Positions 39,401 to 48,724 are shown, numbered from the stretch's first letter. The stretch: 64,000 bases of DNA from Sulfurimonas sp. (GCF_029027405.1 NZ_CP093396.1:806001-870000), one strand, 5' to 3'. Numbers and translations are program-made. The notes: a model not told the origin generated them from the sequence alone.

Positions 39401-40784
39401 TGATGAAGAGATAATAATAAAAGCAAATGCAAATATTGGAGAAGGAATAGAAATACAACTAGATATAGTTACTTTGCTAAAAAACATCAATGAACCTAAA
39501 GTATGTAGCTTCGAAGAGTATGTTAAAAACAAAGAGATTCAAAAAACATTAACTATGCAAGAAATAGCAACAATGCTAAGTATAGATATAAATGATATAC
39601 AAGATATACAAGCAGTAGTGAAACATAAAGATAAAGAGTATAAAAGTAATACTGTAAAAATCGTACAATATGAAATTAAAGCTTTATATTTTTCTGTACA
39701 AGGCTCAAAACTTCAAGGGACAAATGTACCTTTAGGTGCTAAAGTAGATGTTATAGCACATGGAACAAGTAATACTACAGCTACAATAGAAGTGCTTGTT
39801 AATAAAAAACCATTCAAAGTTTTAAAAGATGGACAAGAAGTTACGAGCTTTGATGTTGTATTTGATGAGAGAGGGTACTCTTCTACAGAAGTAGAGTTAC
39901 GAGTAAAAAGTGATGAAGAGTTTAAAACACTCATAAATAGATTTTCTCCACAAATAGGAAGAAATATAATAACAGAACCACTAGCACTTAAAGCAAAGAT
40001 TTCAAAAAATAACTACTATAAATCATTAGAAACTGATGATACAAATACTATAGGTCTTAACCATTATCAAACATATATAAAAGAGGCTACAATAATAGAC
40101 CCTAAAAATGGTAAAGTTCATGCAAAATTGAAAGTGAAACAAGATGGTGAGAATGTAATATTTATGGATAGCATGACAGGAGAACTTATTGCTACTGCAC
40201 CATTAGATAATATTGTAAGTTCAATGGGTAATATTAATAACGGTCTTGGTGGACTGACAAAGGGTATGGAATATGTTGATGGAACATTTGCCACAACAAA
40301 TACTAAAGGGGTAAATCTTAAACATTATAGTAATAGTTGGGGTGGTAATCAGTATGTGAAGACTTATGGGATGTCGGCTGTAAGTCAAAGAATTAGTAGA
40401 GGGACACTTTTGATAAGTTTAGGTGTAGGATACTATCAAATTAACTCAGCTTATGAGCATGACACAGTAGAAATAAAAAAACATTACAACCAAAACCCTA
40501 GTAAAATAGAAAAAATCGGACAATATACAGAGCAACAAATAGGAAGTACTGTTTTAGGGTTTGCTGGGGGAGCTGTAACATCTAAAGTAGTTTTCTTAGC
40601 AATAGTGGCTCTTCCATTTGAATTACCAATTTTAGCTGTATTAGGTGCTGCCCTTATAGTCGGTGGGATAGCAGGTTGGGCACTTTCAGAAGCTGGAGAT
40701 GCGGGAGTGGAGTTAATTCAAGAGACTAAAGGTAGTACGATAATAAATGATTACCCACTACATAAACATTTAGAAGGACATTAA
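36459..40784 (+). CDS. vgrG: VgrG-7, specialised VgrG with membrane-active C-terminal domain (allele 2)
   Basis: 1441 residues. Leader MGHIPNLNILSIIDKS is shared with VgrG-8 and VgrG-11, all of which follow a membrane immunity gene. The C-terminal toxin is the same as in VgrG-6 up to KTYGMSAVS and then differs only in the hydrophobic parts (QRISRGTLLISLGVGYYQI; AVTSKVVFLAIVALPFELP and onward to WALSEAGD) before the shared tail. Private core change: Ser for Gln in DTSKFANE. From 38154 on the DNA matches VgrG-10 in every stretch compared. No clear Shine-Dalgarno; the ATG is 6 nt after the upstream stop, so translation probably depends on re-initiation. Confidence 0.9.
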   Translation: MGHIPNLNILSIIDKSISAQLKLSEYNQADTMMQGRDSYSVYELEGKSSILTGYEYKLTFISDEEINVEDIVDTETELHLRDETSPLNSKKIYGKIIEAKENGSVARKKLYQIKIVSPLHYLSLNQRYEVYQEMNIPDIISSIIAKYSVLLNIQLDVKIDTQTIPKRHTCTQYKQSDFEFIKMLCEEEGYILLIDASSNNPYTVTLCELNEHAPLNTEIIECTYNKVKTFSTSAQAQDYYENKKPSLDFSIQAGQVMHSHTFADNEVTSQLRSDIKKETLRDRLDKLDESLYKDLSRYAKIDAEQGFSQGIRVLGNSEELSVNDGVVLNLKDIKGHKNTQVIVLSVKYKATFPNALDEYAQVADDEQQAQYSVEFIAIPSEVIYRPQVITSKPRIHSIQTAIVSNTDKDTSKFANEIDVNERGEIKVIFHFDEKRPTSAYVPLSNIYSGDGYGVQFLPRVNSEVIVSFINGDIDRPIITGALHNGENRHPFNLPKEKTKSFIKTQTTPQYEDKEGYNELLFEDKQGEELLSLRAQNDYELNVLNNSNTHIANNKKTIIDNDLELTVQNDSTQTIGNDKKVNILGNEIKTIEKEQILTIKEDQEIHILKDSNSIVNNNSFNVVQKDLTQRVKGFSTSFVEKDTQQKHLGSKYQQVGENLAIEVKKAYSLKAKTIKQAAKTIELDSAKGISLKVGGNVLTVDSSGIHFKTSNYDDNSANAGVTSKTVSIEDLKKPLYEKIRVIGMQTSISKQDKITQELIYTAKVEKYEDGTWSETTELNPTQTAQLKWYFIKNNDKQDRDILTNTPTDDEIEIDALIMKVKLQDDNIQHYGHAHCFVNSPEDETEGYGLSELKRQVNVVEVLGKNIVEPHSTKINYSVELNIDNPTKDEIKDLKVEIQEKDSSGKVTTIEEKVKDDLSVEHKLKVKKEDEPKLVEINIKVYPREYPKNTAETISYVRPTLEGEITNVSIDKPTQAFAKVVKPDEEIIIKANANIGEGIEIQLDIVTLLKNINEPKVCSFEEYVKNKEIQKTLTMQEIATMLSIDINDIQDIQAVVKHKDKEYKSNTVKIVQYEIKALYFSVQGSKLQGTNVPLGAKVDVIAHGTSNTTATIEVLVNKKPFKVLKDGQEVTSFDVVFDERGYSSTEVELRVKSDEEFKTLINRFSPQIGRNIITEPLALKAKISKNNYYKSLETDDTNTIGLNHYQTYIKEATIIDPKNGKVHAKLKVKQDGENVIFMDSMTGELIATAPLDNIVSSMGNINNGLGGLTKGMEYVDGTFATTNTKGVNLKHYSNSWGGNQYVKTYGMSAVSQRISRGTLLISLGVGYYQINSAYEHDTVEIKKHYNQNPSKIEKIGQYTEQQIGSTVLGFAGGAVTSKVVFLAIVALPFELPILAVLGAALIVGGIAGWALSEAGDAGVELIQETKGSTIINDYPLHKHLEGH

Positions 40785-41299
40785 TGAAAAATATAGAATA
40801 TTTTTATAATGTAATATATTACTTTTTTTATAGGGGCGTTATACAAACGTCTAAAGGTATGGATTTAATATTATATCCTTTAAAAAAACTCATACTTTTA
40901 ATTATAGATATTCCATTTTTTCGTCATCAATATACGAAAAGAGGCATTGCTGATCCTGCAGAAATGATAGAAAGTAGAACAAAGAAGTTTACAGAAAACC
41001 CAAAACTTAGTTTAGCAACAATAATTGGCGGAGGGATAAGTATGTCTGTAGTTATGACTCTATATATAGGTTTTTATAATATTACAAGAAATCTACTTTT
41101 CCCAACATTTGAAGATTTCTTTGGTTATGTATTAACGGTTACTGGTAGCTTGGCTTTTATAACAGATATGATTTTTGTTAAGGAAAAATATTTCAAAGAA
41201 TTCAACAACAAAAAAGGATGGTGGCGTATTAAGTGGTCTATTATCACGGCACTAAGTCCGTTTGTTGTGATTTTATTTGCAATAGCAACTATTAGATGA
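40784..41299 (+). CDS. Inner-membrane protein, candidate immunity to VgrG-7 toxin (allele 2)
   Basis: 171 residues, same plan as the 177-aa protein after VgrG-6: conserved first 18 residues, variable residues ~19-64 (with LILYPLKKLILLIID as first membrane segment), then conserved three-segment remainder ending FAIATIR. TAATG coupling to vgrG-7. Identical in translation to the protein after VgrG-10. The allele differs from the VgrG-6 partner in step with the toxin's hydrophobic hairpin. Confidence 0.8.
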   Translation: MKNIEYFYNVIYYFFYRGVIQTSKGMDLILYPLKKLILLIIDIPFFRHQYTKRGIADPAEMIESRTKKFTENPKLSLATIIGGGISMSVVMTLYIGFYNITRNLLFPTFEDFFGYVLTVTGSLAFITDMIFVKEKYFKEFNNKKGWWRIKWSIITALSPFVVILFAIATIR

Positions 41300-41306
41300 T
41301 AAAAAA

Positions 41307-44168
41307 ATGGGTCACATACCAAATTTAAATATACTCTCTATAATTGACAAAAGCATCTCAGCCCAACTAAAACTATCTGAATATAATCAAGCAGATACTA
41401 TGATGCAAGGAAGAGACTCCTATAGCGTATATGAACTAGAAGGTAAAAGTTCAATCTTAACTGGGTACGAATATAAACTTACCTTTATAAGTGATGAAGA
41501 GATAAATGTAGAGGATATAGTAGATACAGAAACAGAGCTACACTTAAGAGATGAAACAAGCCCATTGAACTCTAAAAAGATATATGGAAAAATCATTGAA
41601 GCTAAAGAGAATGGAAGTGTAGCAAGAAAAAAGCTTTACCAAATAAAAGTAGTATCCCCTCTACACTATCTTTCACTTAACCAAAGATATGAAGTCTATC
41701 AAGAGATGAATGTACCTGATATCATTTCATCTATCATTGCAAAATATTCAGTACTACTAAATATTCAACTTGATGTAAAAATAGATACTCAAACTATACC
41801 AAAGCGTCATACTTGTACACAGTATAAACAAAGTGATTTTGAATTTATTAAAATGTTGTGTGAAGAAGAAGGTTACATCCTTCTAATAGATGCATCTTCA
41901 AATAATCCATACACAGTTACCCTATGTGAACTAAACGAACATGCTCCACTAAATACAGAAATAATAGAATGTACATATAATAAAGTTAAAACATTTTCAA
42001 CATCAGCACAAGCACAAGACTATTATGAAAATAAAAAGCCTTCCTTAGACTTCAGTATACAAGCAGGACAAGTAATGCATAGTCATACTTTTGCTGATAA
42101 TGAAGTAACATCCCAATTACGCTCAGATATAAAAAAAGAGACTCTCCGTGATAGACTTGATAAACTAGATGAGTCTCTATATAAAGACCTCTCTCGTTAT
42201 GCAAAGATAGATGCAGAGCAAGGTTTTTCACAAGGTATTAGAGTTCTAGGAAACTCAGAAGAATTAAGTGTTAAAGATGGAGTGGTTCTAAACCTAAAAG
42301 ATATTAAAGGACATAAGAATACTCAAGTAATTGTTCTAAGTGTAAAGTATAAAGCAATATTTCCAAATGCCTTAGATGAGTATGCTCAAGTTGCAGATGA
42401 TGAGCAACAAGCACAGTACAGTGTAGAGTTCATAGCAATCCCAAGTGATGTTATATATAGACCCCAAGTAATTACTTCTAAACCACGAATCCACTCTATA
42501 CAAACAGCAATAGTTTCAAATACAGATAAAGATACTCAAAAGTTTGCAAATGAAATAGATGTAAACGAAAGAGGAGAGATAAAAGTAATATTTCACTTTG
42601 ATGAAAAGAGACCTACCTCTGCTTATGTACCACTCTCAAATATCTATAGTGGAGATGGCTATGGCGTACAGTTCTTACCTAGAGTTAACTCTGAAGTAAT
42701 AGTAAGCTTTATAAATGGAGATATAGATAGACCAATAATAACGGGAGCTTTGCACAATGGAGAAAACCGACATCCATTTAACCTGCCAAAAGAAAAAACA
42801 AAGTCATTTATAAAAACCCAAACAACACCCCAATATGAAGATAAAGAGGGATATAATGAACTACTCTTTGAAGATAAACAAGGAGAAGAGTTACTAAGCC
42901 TAAGAGCACAGAATGATTATGAACTAAATGTACTAAACAATAGTAATACTCATATAGCAAACAATAAAAAAATAATCATAGATAATGACCTAGAACTCTC
43001 TGTCCAAAACGATTCAACCCAAACAATAGGAAATGATAAGAAAGTAAATATACTAGGTAATGAGATAAAGACAATAGAAAAAGAGCAAATACTAACAATC
43101 AAAGAAGACCAAGAGATACATATACTTAAAGATGCTAACACCATCATCAATAATAATCAAAAAACAATCATAGAACAAGATCTTATCCAAAGGATAAAAG
43201 GTCAAGTAACTCACTATATAGAAAAAGACCAAAAAGAGAAATACTTAGCAAATCTATTTTTACAAATAGAAGCAGAACTTGGGATTGAAATAACAAGCTC
43301 TTACCATTTAAACGCAAAAACAATTAAACAAGAAGCTGAAACTGTAGAAATAGAAGCAAGTGATGGAATAAGCCTAAAGTGTGGTGGAAGTGTTCTAACT
43401 GTAGATGGAGGAGGGATTCATCTAAAAGCATCAAAAGTTGATACTGACTCAGGAAATGCAGGAGTAACAGCGAGTAAAATTGCTATTGCTAAAATAGAAA
43501 AACCACTCTATAATAAACTCAAAGTTACAAAAGTTGAAGCAAGCATTACTAAACAAGATGAGATTACCCAAGTATTAACATACACAGCTAGTGTAGAAAA
43601 GTTTGAAGATGGTGCATGGAGTGAAACAACAGAACTTACAACAACACAAGAGGCACAAATCAACTGGTACTTCATTAAAAATAATGACCAAGAGAATAAA
43701 GATATATTAACAGACAACCCAACAGATGATACCATTAATATCAAAGGTTTAGAAATGTCTGTTACACTCGAAAAAGAGAATATCTATAAACACGGACATG
43801 CTCATGCATTTGTAGTTGATGCAGTTGAAGAGGGATATGAAGTTACTGAACTTAAACGTATGCTTGAGGTAGAAGATATTCTCGTTAATATCACGAACAA
43901 TGACAATAAAGAGTTTGAAGCTCAAGCAATATATAATGTTGATGAGATTACTGAAGAAGAAAAAGCAGAAACAAGATGGACAGTAGAAGGTAAAGATGTT
44001 CCTGAGTCAAATGCAAAAGGGACAATGACTCATACCTATAAGGGTGAAAAACTAGACCTTAAAATAACAGCATATATAGAAACAACTCAAATGAATGTCG
44101 CCGTTGCACATGCCAATTTTGCAGATAGTGAAGAAGAGATAAATGGAGAAGAAAAAAGTAATGAATAG
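41307..44168 (+). CDS. vgrG: VgrG-8, T6SS spike protein, short type
   Basis: 953 residues. MGHIPNLNILSIIDKS leader, common core, short-type extension. Ile replaces Thr in VKYKAIFPNALD, a variant found only here and in VgrG-11. 7 nt after the preceding stop with no strong ribosome site. Overlaps SLR-4 by 26 nt. As the last vgrG before an SLR/Tle pair it is the expected Tle-4 carrier, which again links the short-type extension to the lipase. Confidence 0.95.
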   Translation: MGHIPNLNILSIIDKSISAQLKLSEYNQADTMMQGRDSYSVYELEGKSSILTGYEYKLTFISDEEINVEDIVDTETELHLRDETSPLNSKKIYGKIIEAKENGSVARKKLYQIKVVSPLHYLSLNQRYEVYQEMNVPDIISSIIAKYSVLLNIQLDVKIDTQTIPKRHTCTQYKQSDFEFIKMLCEEEGYILLIDASSNNPYTVTLCELNEHAPLNTEIIECTYNKVKTFSTSAQAQDYYENKKPSLDFSIQAGQVMHSHTFADNEVTSQLRSDIKKETLRDRLDKLDESLYKDLSRYAKIDAEQGFSQGIRVLGNSEELSVKDGVVLNLKDIKGHKNTQVIVLSVKYKAIFPNALDEYAQVADDEQQAQYSVEFIAIPSDVIYRPQVITSKPRIHSIQTAIVSNTDKDTQKFANEIDVNERGEIKVIFHFDEKRPTSAYVPLSNIYSGDGYGVQFLPRVNSEVIVSFINGDIDRPIITGALHNGENRHPFNLPKEKTKSFIKTQTTPQYEDKEGYNELLFEDKQGEELLSLRAQNDYELNVLNNSNTHIANNKKIIIDNDLELSVQNDSTQTIGNDKKVNILGNEIKTIEKEQILTIKEDQEIHILKDANTIINNNQKTIIEQDLIQRIKGQVTHYIEKDQKEKYLANLFLQIEAELGIEITSSYHLNAKTIKQEAETVEIEASDGISLKCGGSVLTVDGGGIHLKASKVDTDSGNAGVTASKIAIAKIEKPLYNKLKVTKVEASITKQDEITQVLTYTASVEKFEDGAWSETTELTTTQEAQINWYFIKNNDQENKDILTDNPTDDTINIKGLEMSVTLEKENIYKHGHAHAFVVDAVEEGYEVTELKRMLEVEDILVNITNNDNKEFEAQAIYNVDEITEEEKAETRWTVEGKDVPESNAKGTMTHTYKGEKLDLKITAYIETTQMNVAVAHANFADSEEEINGEEKSNE

Positions 44169-45513
44169 ATTTTTATTAATAATATTATTTTTACTAACAG
44201 CATTAAATGCGGATGTTTCAATATGTACAGATAAGTTAGAAACTACAAATAAATATATAGAGTGTTTAAAAAAAGAAGTTAATAATAGTAAATCTGTAGA
44301 AGATATAAACTTCTTAGCAGGTTACCTTGTTACTAAAAATAGATTTGATGAAGCTATTAATCTTTACAAACAAGCAACTCTTCAAGATGATGCAAAAGCT
44401 ATGTACTATCTTGGTGGAATTTATGAAGAGCAGAAAAAAGAGTATGACCTTGCAGTAAAATGGTTTAAAAAAGCAGCAGATAAAAATTATAAGGACTCGG
44501 TATATAGAGTAGGTTCTATTTTAGAAAAAAAGCTACTTAAAGAAGATGAAGCTATTGCTTATTATCAAGAGTGGATAAAAAAAGGTAATGTTGAAGCATA
44601 TAACTATCTTGGGAATCTCTACCTAGATAAAGAGGACTTTCAAAAAGCAAAGAAAGAGTATCTAAAAGGTGCTAAAAAAGCTTCCAAAGAATCTTACTAC
44701 CTTTTAGGAAGTCTTCATGAAGCCTATATAGAAAATGGACTTAATGATGCAATTGATTATTATAAAGAAGGGGCAGAGTTAGGTGAGTATAAGTCTATTT
44801 ATAATCTAGCAGTGCTGTATGATAATATGGCTAAATATGATAAATCTCAAATATGGTATAAAAGGGCAATGGCACTTAATAATAAAGATGCTTATTTTGG
44901 ATATGGTCATATGCTTAGAAAAAAAGGCGACTTAAAAGGGGCATTAAGTGTCTTAGAAGAGCTTGGTAAACTTGGTGATGGTCGAGGATATTGGGGAATG
45001 GCTCAAATATATATCAATGAATACAATGATTTTGAAAAATGTAAAGAGTATTGTTTGAAAACTATTGAGAATGGAAATGCAAGAGGGGCTAGTTTACTTG
45101 GATATATTTATTTAAAAGACCTTAAAGATAAAGAAAAAGCTATTAAATGGTACACGAAAGCTTATGAAATGAAAGATTGCAAAGGAACTGAAGACTTAGT
45201 AATAGTTTATGAAAAATTAAATGATGAAAAAAAATCTATGGAATGGCTAGATAAAGCAGATGCCATGGGTTGTGGCTTTGCTGGGTTTAGACGCGGATAT
45301 GTTTATCATGATAAAAAAGATTATAAAAATGCAATAAAGTGGTATAAAAGAGGTGCAGAATTGGGAGATGAAGATTCTGCCACTAGTTTAGGGTATATAT
45401 ATTCTGTAGAATTAAAAGATAAAGATAAAGCAATTTATTGGTATAAAAAAGCCTCTAAACTTGGAAATAAAAAAGCTCAAAAATGGATTAAAAAACTAAA
45501 GGCACAAAAATAA
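44143..45513 (+). CDS. SLR-4, secreted Sel1-repeat protein, mosaic copy
   Basis: 456 residues, same signal peptide and repeats. It is a mosaic by eye: SLR-2-like through most of its length (Val for Ala in GALSVLEELG, Lys130), SLR-1-like in residues ~347-400 (EKLNDEKKSMEWLDKADA, FRRGYVYHDKKDYKNAI), then again SLR-2-like in the last repeat (GAELGDEDSATSLG). A private YLKDLKDK replaces YSNDLKDK near residue 325. The last repeat matches the SLR-2 type and the neighbour Tle-4 carries the Tle-2 patch allele, in line with the last repeat being the specificity part. TAATG junction. Confidence 0.85.
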   Translation: MEKKKVMNRFLLIILFLLTALNADVSICTDKLETTNKYIECLKKEVNNSKSVEDINFLAGYLVTKNRFDEAINLYKQATLQDDAKAMYYLGGIYEEQKKEYDLAVKWFKKAADKNYKDSVYRVGSILEKKLLKEDEAIAYYQEWIKKGNVEAYNYLGNLYLDKEDFQKAKKEYLKGAKKASKESYYLLGSLHEAYIENGLNDAIDYYKEGAELGEYKSIYNLAVLYDNMAKYDKSQIWYKRAMALNNKDAYFGYGHMLRKKGDLKGALSVLEELGKLGDGRGYWGMAQIYINEYNDFEKCKEYCLKTIENGNARGASLLGYIYLKDLKDKEKAIKWYTKAYEMKDCKGTEDLVIVYEKLNDEKKSMEWLDKADAMGCGFAGFRRGYVYHDKKDYKNAIKWYKRGAELGDEDSATSLGYIYSVELKDKDKAIYWYKKASKLGNKKAQKWIKKLKAQK

Positions 45514-48107
45514 TGTCAGAAATAAAAAGAGGTTCATCAAATGTCTATTATCATGATACAGAGTTTATGCATGTTGTACGGTTTTTTTATAATAATAGCG
45601 GAGTCGCTGCCGCGCAGAATGCTAGAACAAGATGGGCTTTTTTAGTAGTTGGACGAGATGAGTTAGGCGATGCGTTTCTAAATGATAAAGCAAAAAGTAA
45701 TGAAGATAGAATTAATGAGATAAAAGACAGATACCTCCCACTTTTACAAGAGTGTGTAAATGCAAAAGATGAACCTGCCTTTACTTTAGATAAAACAAAA
45801 ATATCTGAGTTTAGAACTTATCCTTCAAAGTTTAAAAATAAATGGATAATTCGTCAAAGTACACCGTCTAAAGATGCTAATAAGTTAAAAAGTCTTCTAA
45901 AAGGCTTTGGTTTTTTTGATGAAGCTTCTGTGTTAAAAAATGATGAAAATATGCATTCAAATTTTGGATACCTTAGGCTAGATGTTAAAATCTGTAATCA
46001 ATACTTATATGCTGATAATATAGAAGATGAAGCTTATGCTTTAGTAGCACTCCCTTATATATACAATAAAAAAGATGATGTTTATGATGTACTAGTTCTA
46101 AGTGAACATGCTTCTGTTTCTTTGATGCCAAAGGTTCTAGTTGAGTATGGAGTCTTTTTCGATGGAACTAAAAACAGTATGTATAATGTAGACTTTAATC
46201 TTGATTTTCATAAGTATCTTAGTGAGCAAACTAAAATTGTTTTGGATACGGATGCTGAAAAGCGTCCTATTATGAAAAAAGATGTACATAATGAAAAATT
46301 CTATCCAAATGCAGCAACATACATAAGAGAAGTTGATGAACCAAGAAAAGATGTAATCATCAATAGAATTCGTGACGAAATCCAAGAAAATGTCCGTTAT
46401 TTCCAAAACTCATCAAAAGACAAGATAAACAACGAAGATACAAAATATAAGTCTTGGTTTCAAGATAGAGCATCAGATCATTCAGATAAAGTCTATGACT
46501 TTCTTATAGATATTAAAGATGGAAAGTTAAATAAAGATACTGAGAAAGCTGTTAAAGATGGGATAATACTAGATGCAGACACACAAGAGTATAAAGAGAC
46601 TCTAGTAAAAGAGTATGTATATGATGAGATTCTTCCCTCAGGGGAGGGTAGTAGTTTTGTGAATGGATATACAAATATCAAACGTTTGTTCGAACATTAC
46701 AAAGCTTATGATCCCTTAAATCTAAAAGACTCAGAGCCAAGGAAATATATAAAAGACAGCTTTAAAGTCTATGCTAGTGGAGATGGTTGTATAGACCCTT
46801 ATGAGAGTGGGAAACTAAAGTCAGATAGTAAGATAGGTTTAGGATTGGCATTTGGAAGTACCGGTGTATTAGCCCATATAGTATATACCTGCGATAAAAT
46901 AGCTAAAAACTTACGTCATAATAATTATAACTTAGTAAATGAATTGGTTCTTGATGTTTTTGGATTCTCACGTGGAGCGGCAGAAGCAAGACACTTTGTG
47001 AGTTCTATAATGAAAGAGTATGATGTCCAGACATCTGATACAACACGTAAATATACACTAAATACAAGTGATGAATCAAAAAACATATTTTCTCCTTTTT
47101 ATCCAGAGCAAGGTGGTGTTTATACAAAGGTAGAAGGACGTTACTACTTTAATCCTCTACGAACAGATATTGAAAAAATTACTGTTACAAAAAGTGTAGG
47201 TCGGAATAAACGAGATGTAGACTACTATAATCCATATTACAAAAAATATGCAAGAAAACTACAGATAGATTCTGTTTCGTTTCGTTTTATAGGGATTTAC
47301 GATACTGTAGCTCATTATGGGATTTGTCAAGCAAATGATAATAAAGATTTAAATTTAGATTTTAAAGAGGCTAAATTAGGAAGACTTGTTCATCTCACAG
47401 CTGAAGATGAGTACAGAAAAAACTTTGCTATGACACATATTACTGAGAGTGCTTCTAAAAAGTTTCAAGAAGATTCAAAAATGAAAGAGATAGCTCTTCC
47501 TGGGGCACACGCTGATGTCGGTGGTGGTTATATGGATAAAGAAAAGAGTCCTCGTTATATCGCTGATGAGAATGAAAAATTGCTTCTTAAATGGAATAAA
47601 AAGTATGAGTGGATAAAGAGCAGTCCAGACTTATTTGTAGAGGCAGCTGAAGATATAAAAGAAATTAAGCGAAATAAAAAAGCTGGTTTTTATAGAATTA
47701 AAAACTTGATTGAAGATGATAATTTATATATATACAGACCAAAAATTTCAAATAAGTATGAGTATGTTAGCTTGAAGCTTATGCACACGGAAGCTTTGAA
47801 CTCAGATGATAATTCAGAAAAAGTTCCTTTTGAAGATATCTCAACTCAATATAAAATTGATTCAAGAAATAATAAATTTTTATATAAAGTATACAAAGAG
47901 CTAAGAGAAGATAAATTCGAAATGCATGGTGATTTACATAAAGAGTTAAGACAAGGATATCTTCATCATTCAGCTGATTTAGATGGAATAGCTCCTATTG
48001 ATGTAAATATGCCTTCAATGGACAACTATACCAATAAGAAAGTGGAAATTTACGGCAAAAGAGTTAAATATAGCTCAACAAAAAAACAGTCTTGCTTTAT
48101 TAGTTAA
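45513..48107 (+). CDS. Tle-4, DUF2235 (Tle1-like) phospholipase effector, mosaic copy
   Basis: 864 residues, active-site landmarks intact. The 5' two thirds follow tle-2 (patch allele 2 at 246-287; GGGTAGTAG near 46646). The 3' part follows tle-3 (AACATAT near 47083, NKRDVDYY, GATGTCGG near 47515, NNKFLYKVYKELRED). The crossover therefore lies between about 46650 and 47080, in the conserved stretch leading to the GFSRG motif. It is a recombinant of two other copies in this same array. Confidence 0.88.
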   Translation: MSEIKRGSSNVYYHDTEFMHVVRFFYNNSGVAAAQNARTRWAFLVVGRDELGDAFLNDKAKSNEDRINEIKDRYLPLLQECVNAKDEPAFTLDKTKISEFRTYPSKFKNKWIIRQSTPSKDANKLKSLLKGFGFFDEASVLKNDENMHSNFGYLRLDVKICNQYLYADNIEDEAYALVALPYIYNKKDDVYDVLVLSEHASVSLMPKVLVEYGVFFDGTKNSMYNVDFNLDFHKYLSEQTKIVLDTDAEKRPIMKKDVHNEKFYPNAATYIREVDEPRKDVIINRIRDEIQENVRYFQNSSKDKINNEDTKYKSWFQDRASDHSDKVYDFLIDIKDGKLNKDTEKAVKDGIILDADTQEYKETLVKEYVYDEILPSGEGSSFVNGYTNIKRLFEHYKAYDPLNLKDSEPRKYIKDSFKVYASGDGCIDPYESGKLKSDSKIGLGLAFGSTGVLAHIVYTCDKIAKNLRHNNYNLVNELVLDVFGFSRGAAEARHFVSSIMKEYDVQTSDTTRKYTLNTSDESKNIFSPFYPEQGGVYTKVEGRYYFNPLRTDIEKITVTKSVGRNKRDVDYYNPYYKKYARKLQIDSVSFRFIGIYDTVAHYGICQANDNKDLNLDFKEAKLGRLVHLTAEDEYRKNFAMTHITESASKKFQEDSKMKEIALPGAHADVGGGYMDKEKSPRYIADENEKLLLKWNKKYEWIKSSPDLFVEAAEDIKEIKRNKKAGFYRIKNLIEDDNLYIYRPKISNKYEYVSLKLMHTEALNSDDNSEKVPFEDISTQYKIDSRNNKFLYKVYKELREDKFEMHGDLHKELRQGYLHHSADLDGIAPIDVNMPSMDNYTNKKVEIYGKRVKYSSTKKQSCFIS

Positions 48108-48205
48108 CTTCGATAATTGTAATATAACAAATAAGCATATTTTTTAAGTTGTTTGTTGTATTTTAAAGACTATAATAAAACTCAAATTAACTATAAGGAA
48201 ATTAA
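48108..48205 (+). promoter_or_regulatory. hcp-4 promoter region
   Basis: Same arrangement as before hcp-2 and hcp-3: TTGTTT at 48149-48154, 16-nt spacer, TATAAT at 48171-48176, AAGGAA ahead of the start. Confidence 0.65.
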
Positions 48206-48724
48206 ATGGATAATCCAGTTTTTATGTCAATCGAGGGTAGCACACAAGGTAATATAACAGAAGGTGCAACAACACCAGAATCAGTAGGTAATATTTATCA
48301 GAATGGTCATGAAGATGAGGCGATAGTAAAAGCATTTACTCACAACATCAACATCCCACGCAATACGACTACAGGTCAGCCAACAGGTCAAAGAACTCAT
48401 AACCCATTGATTGTTACTAAACTAATTGATAAGAGTTCACCACTTCTTTATAATGCACTAACTAAAGGTGAGACTTTAAAGAAAGTAGAACTTAAATGGT
48501 ATAGAACTTCATATGCAGGTAAACCTGAGCATTACTACAGTATGACTCTTGAAGATGCTGTAATAACTAATATGGATGCATCTATGGAATCTCAAGAGAG
48601 TGCATCAGCGGCTCAAGTTATGCCTCTTGAAATAGTATCTTTTTCTTACAGAAAGATTTCTTGGAGACATGAAACTGCTAGTACATCTGGAGAAGATGAC
48701 TGGAGAGTAGGTGTAGGAGCGTAA
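48206..48724 (+). CDS. hcp: Hcp-4, T6SS tube protein, mosaic copy
   Basis: 172 residues, Ala133 and Ile143 (protein identical to Hcp-2). At DNA level the first ~320 nt have the silent markers of hcp-3, the last ~140 nt those of hcp-1/hcp-2 (TCT at codon 126, ATA at codon 143). A recombination junction therefore lies between about 48529 and 48581. Function unchanged. Confidence 0.96.
   Translation: MDNPVFMSIEGSTQGNITEGATTPESVGNIYQNGHEDEAIVKAFTHNINIPRNTTTGQPTGQRTHNPLIVTKLIDKSSPLLYNALTKGETLKKVELKWYRTSYAGKPEHYYSMTLEDAVITNMDASMESQESASAAQVMPLEIVSFSYRKISWRHETASTSGEDDWRVGVGA

Larger units (their letters stand above)
38154..46362 (+). repeat. Large direct repeat, copy 1 (8.2 kb, second copy 17,638 bp downstream)
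   Basis: From the codon after the ACC/TCT difference in vgrG-7/vgrG-10, the sequence at 38154-46362 corresponds to 55792-64000 at a constant offset of 17,638. It covers the 3' part of vgrG-7, its immunity gene, vgrG-8, SLR-4 and the 5' part of tle-4. No mismatch was seen at the many places compared, including rare variants such as AAAGCAATATTTCC. The right end runs past the window. This indicates a very recent duplication or gene conversion. Confidence 0.85.
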
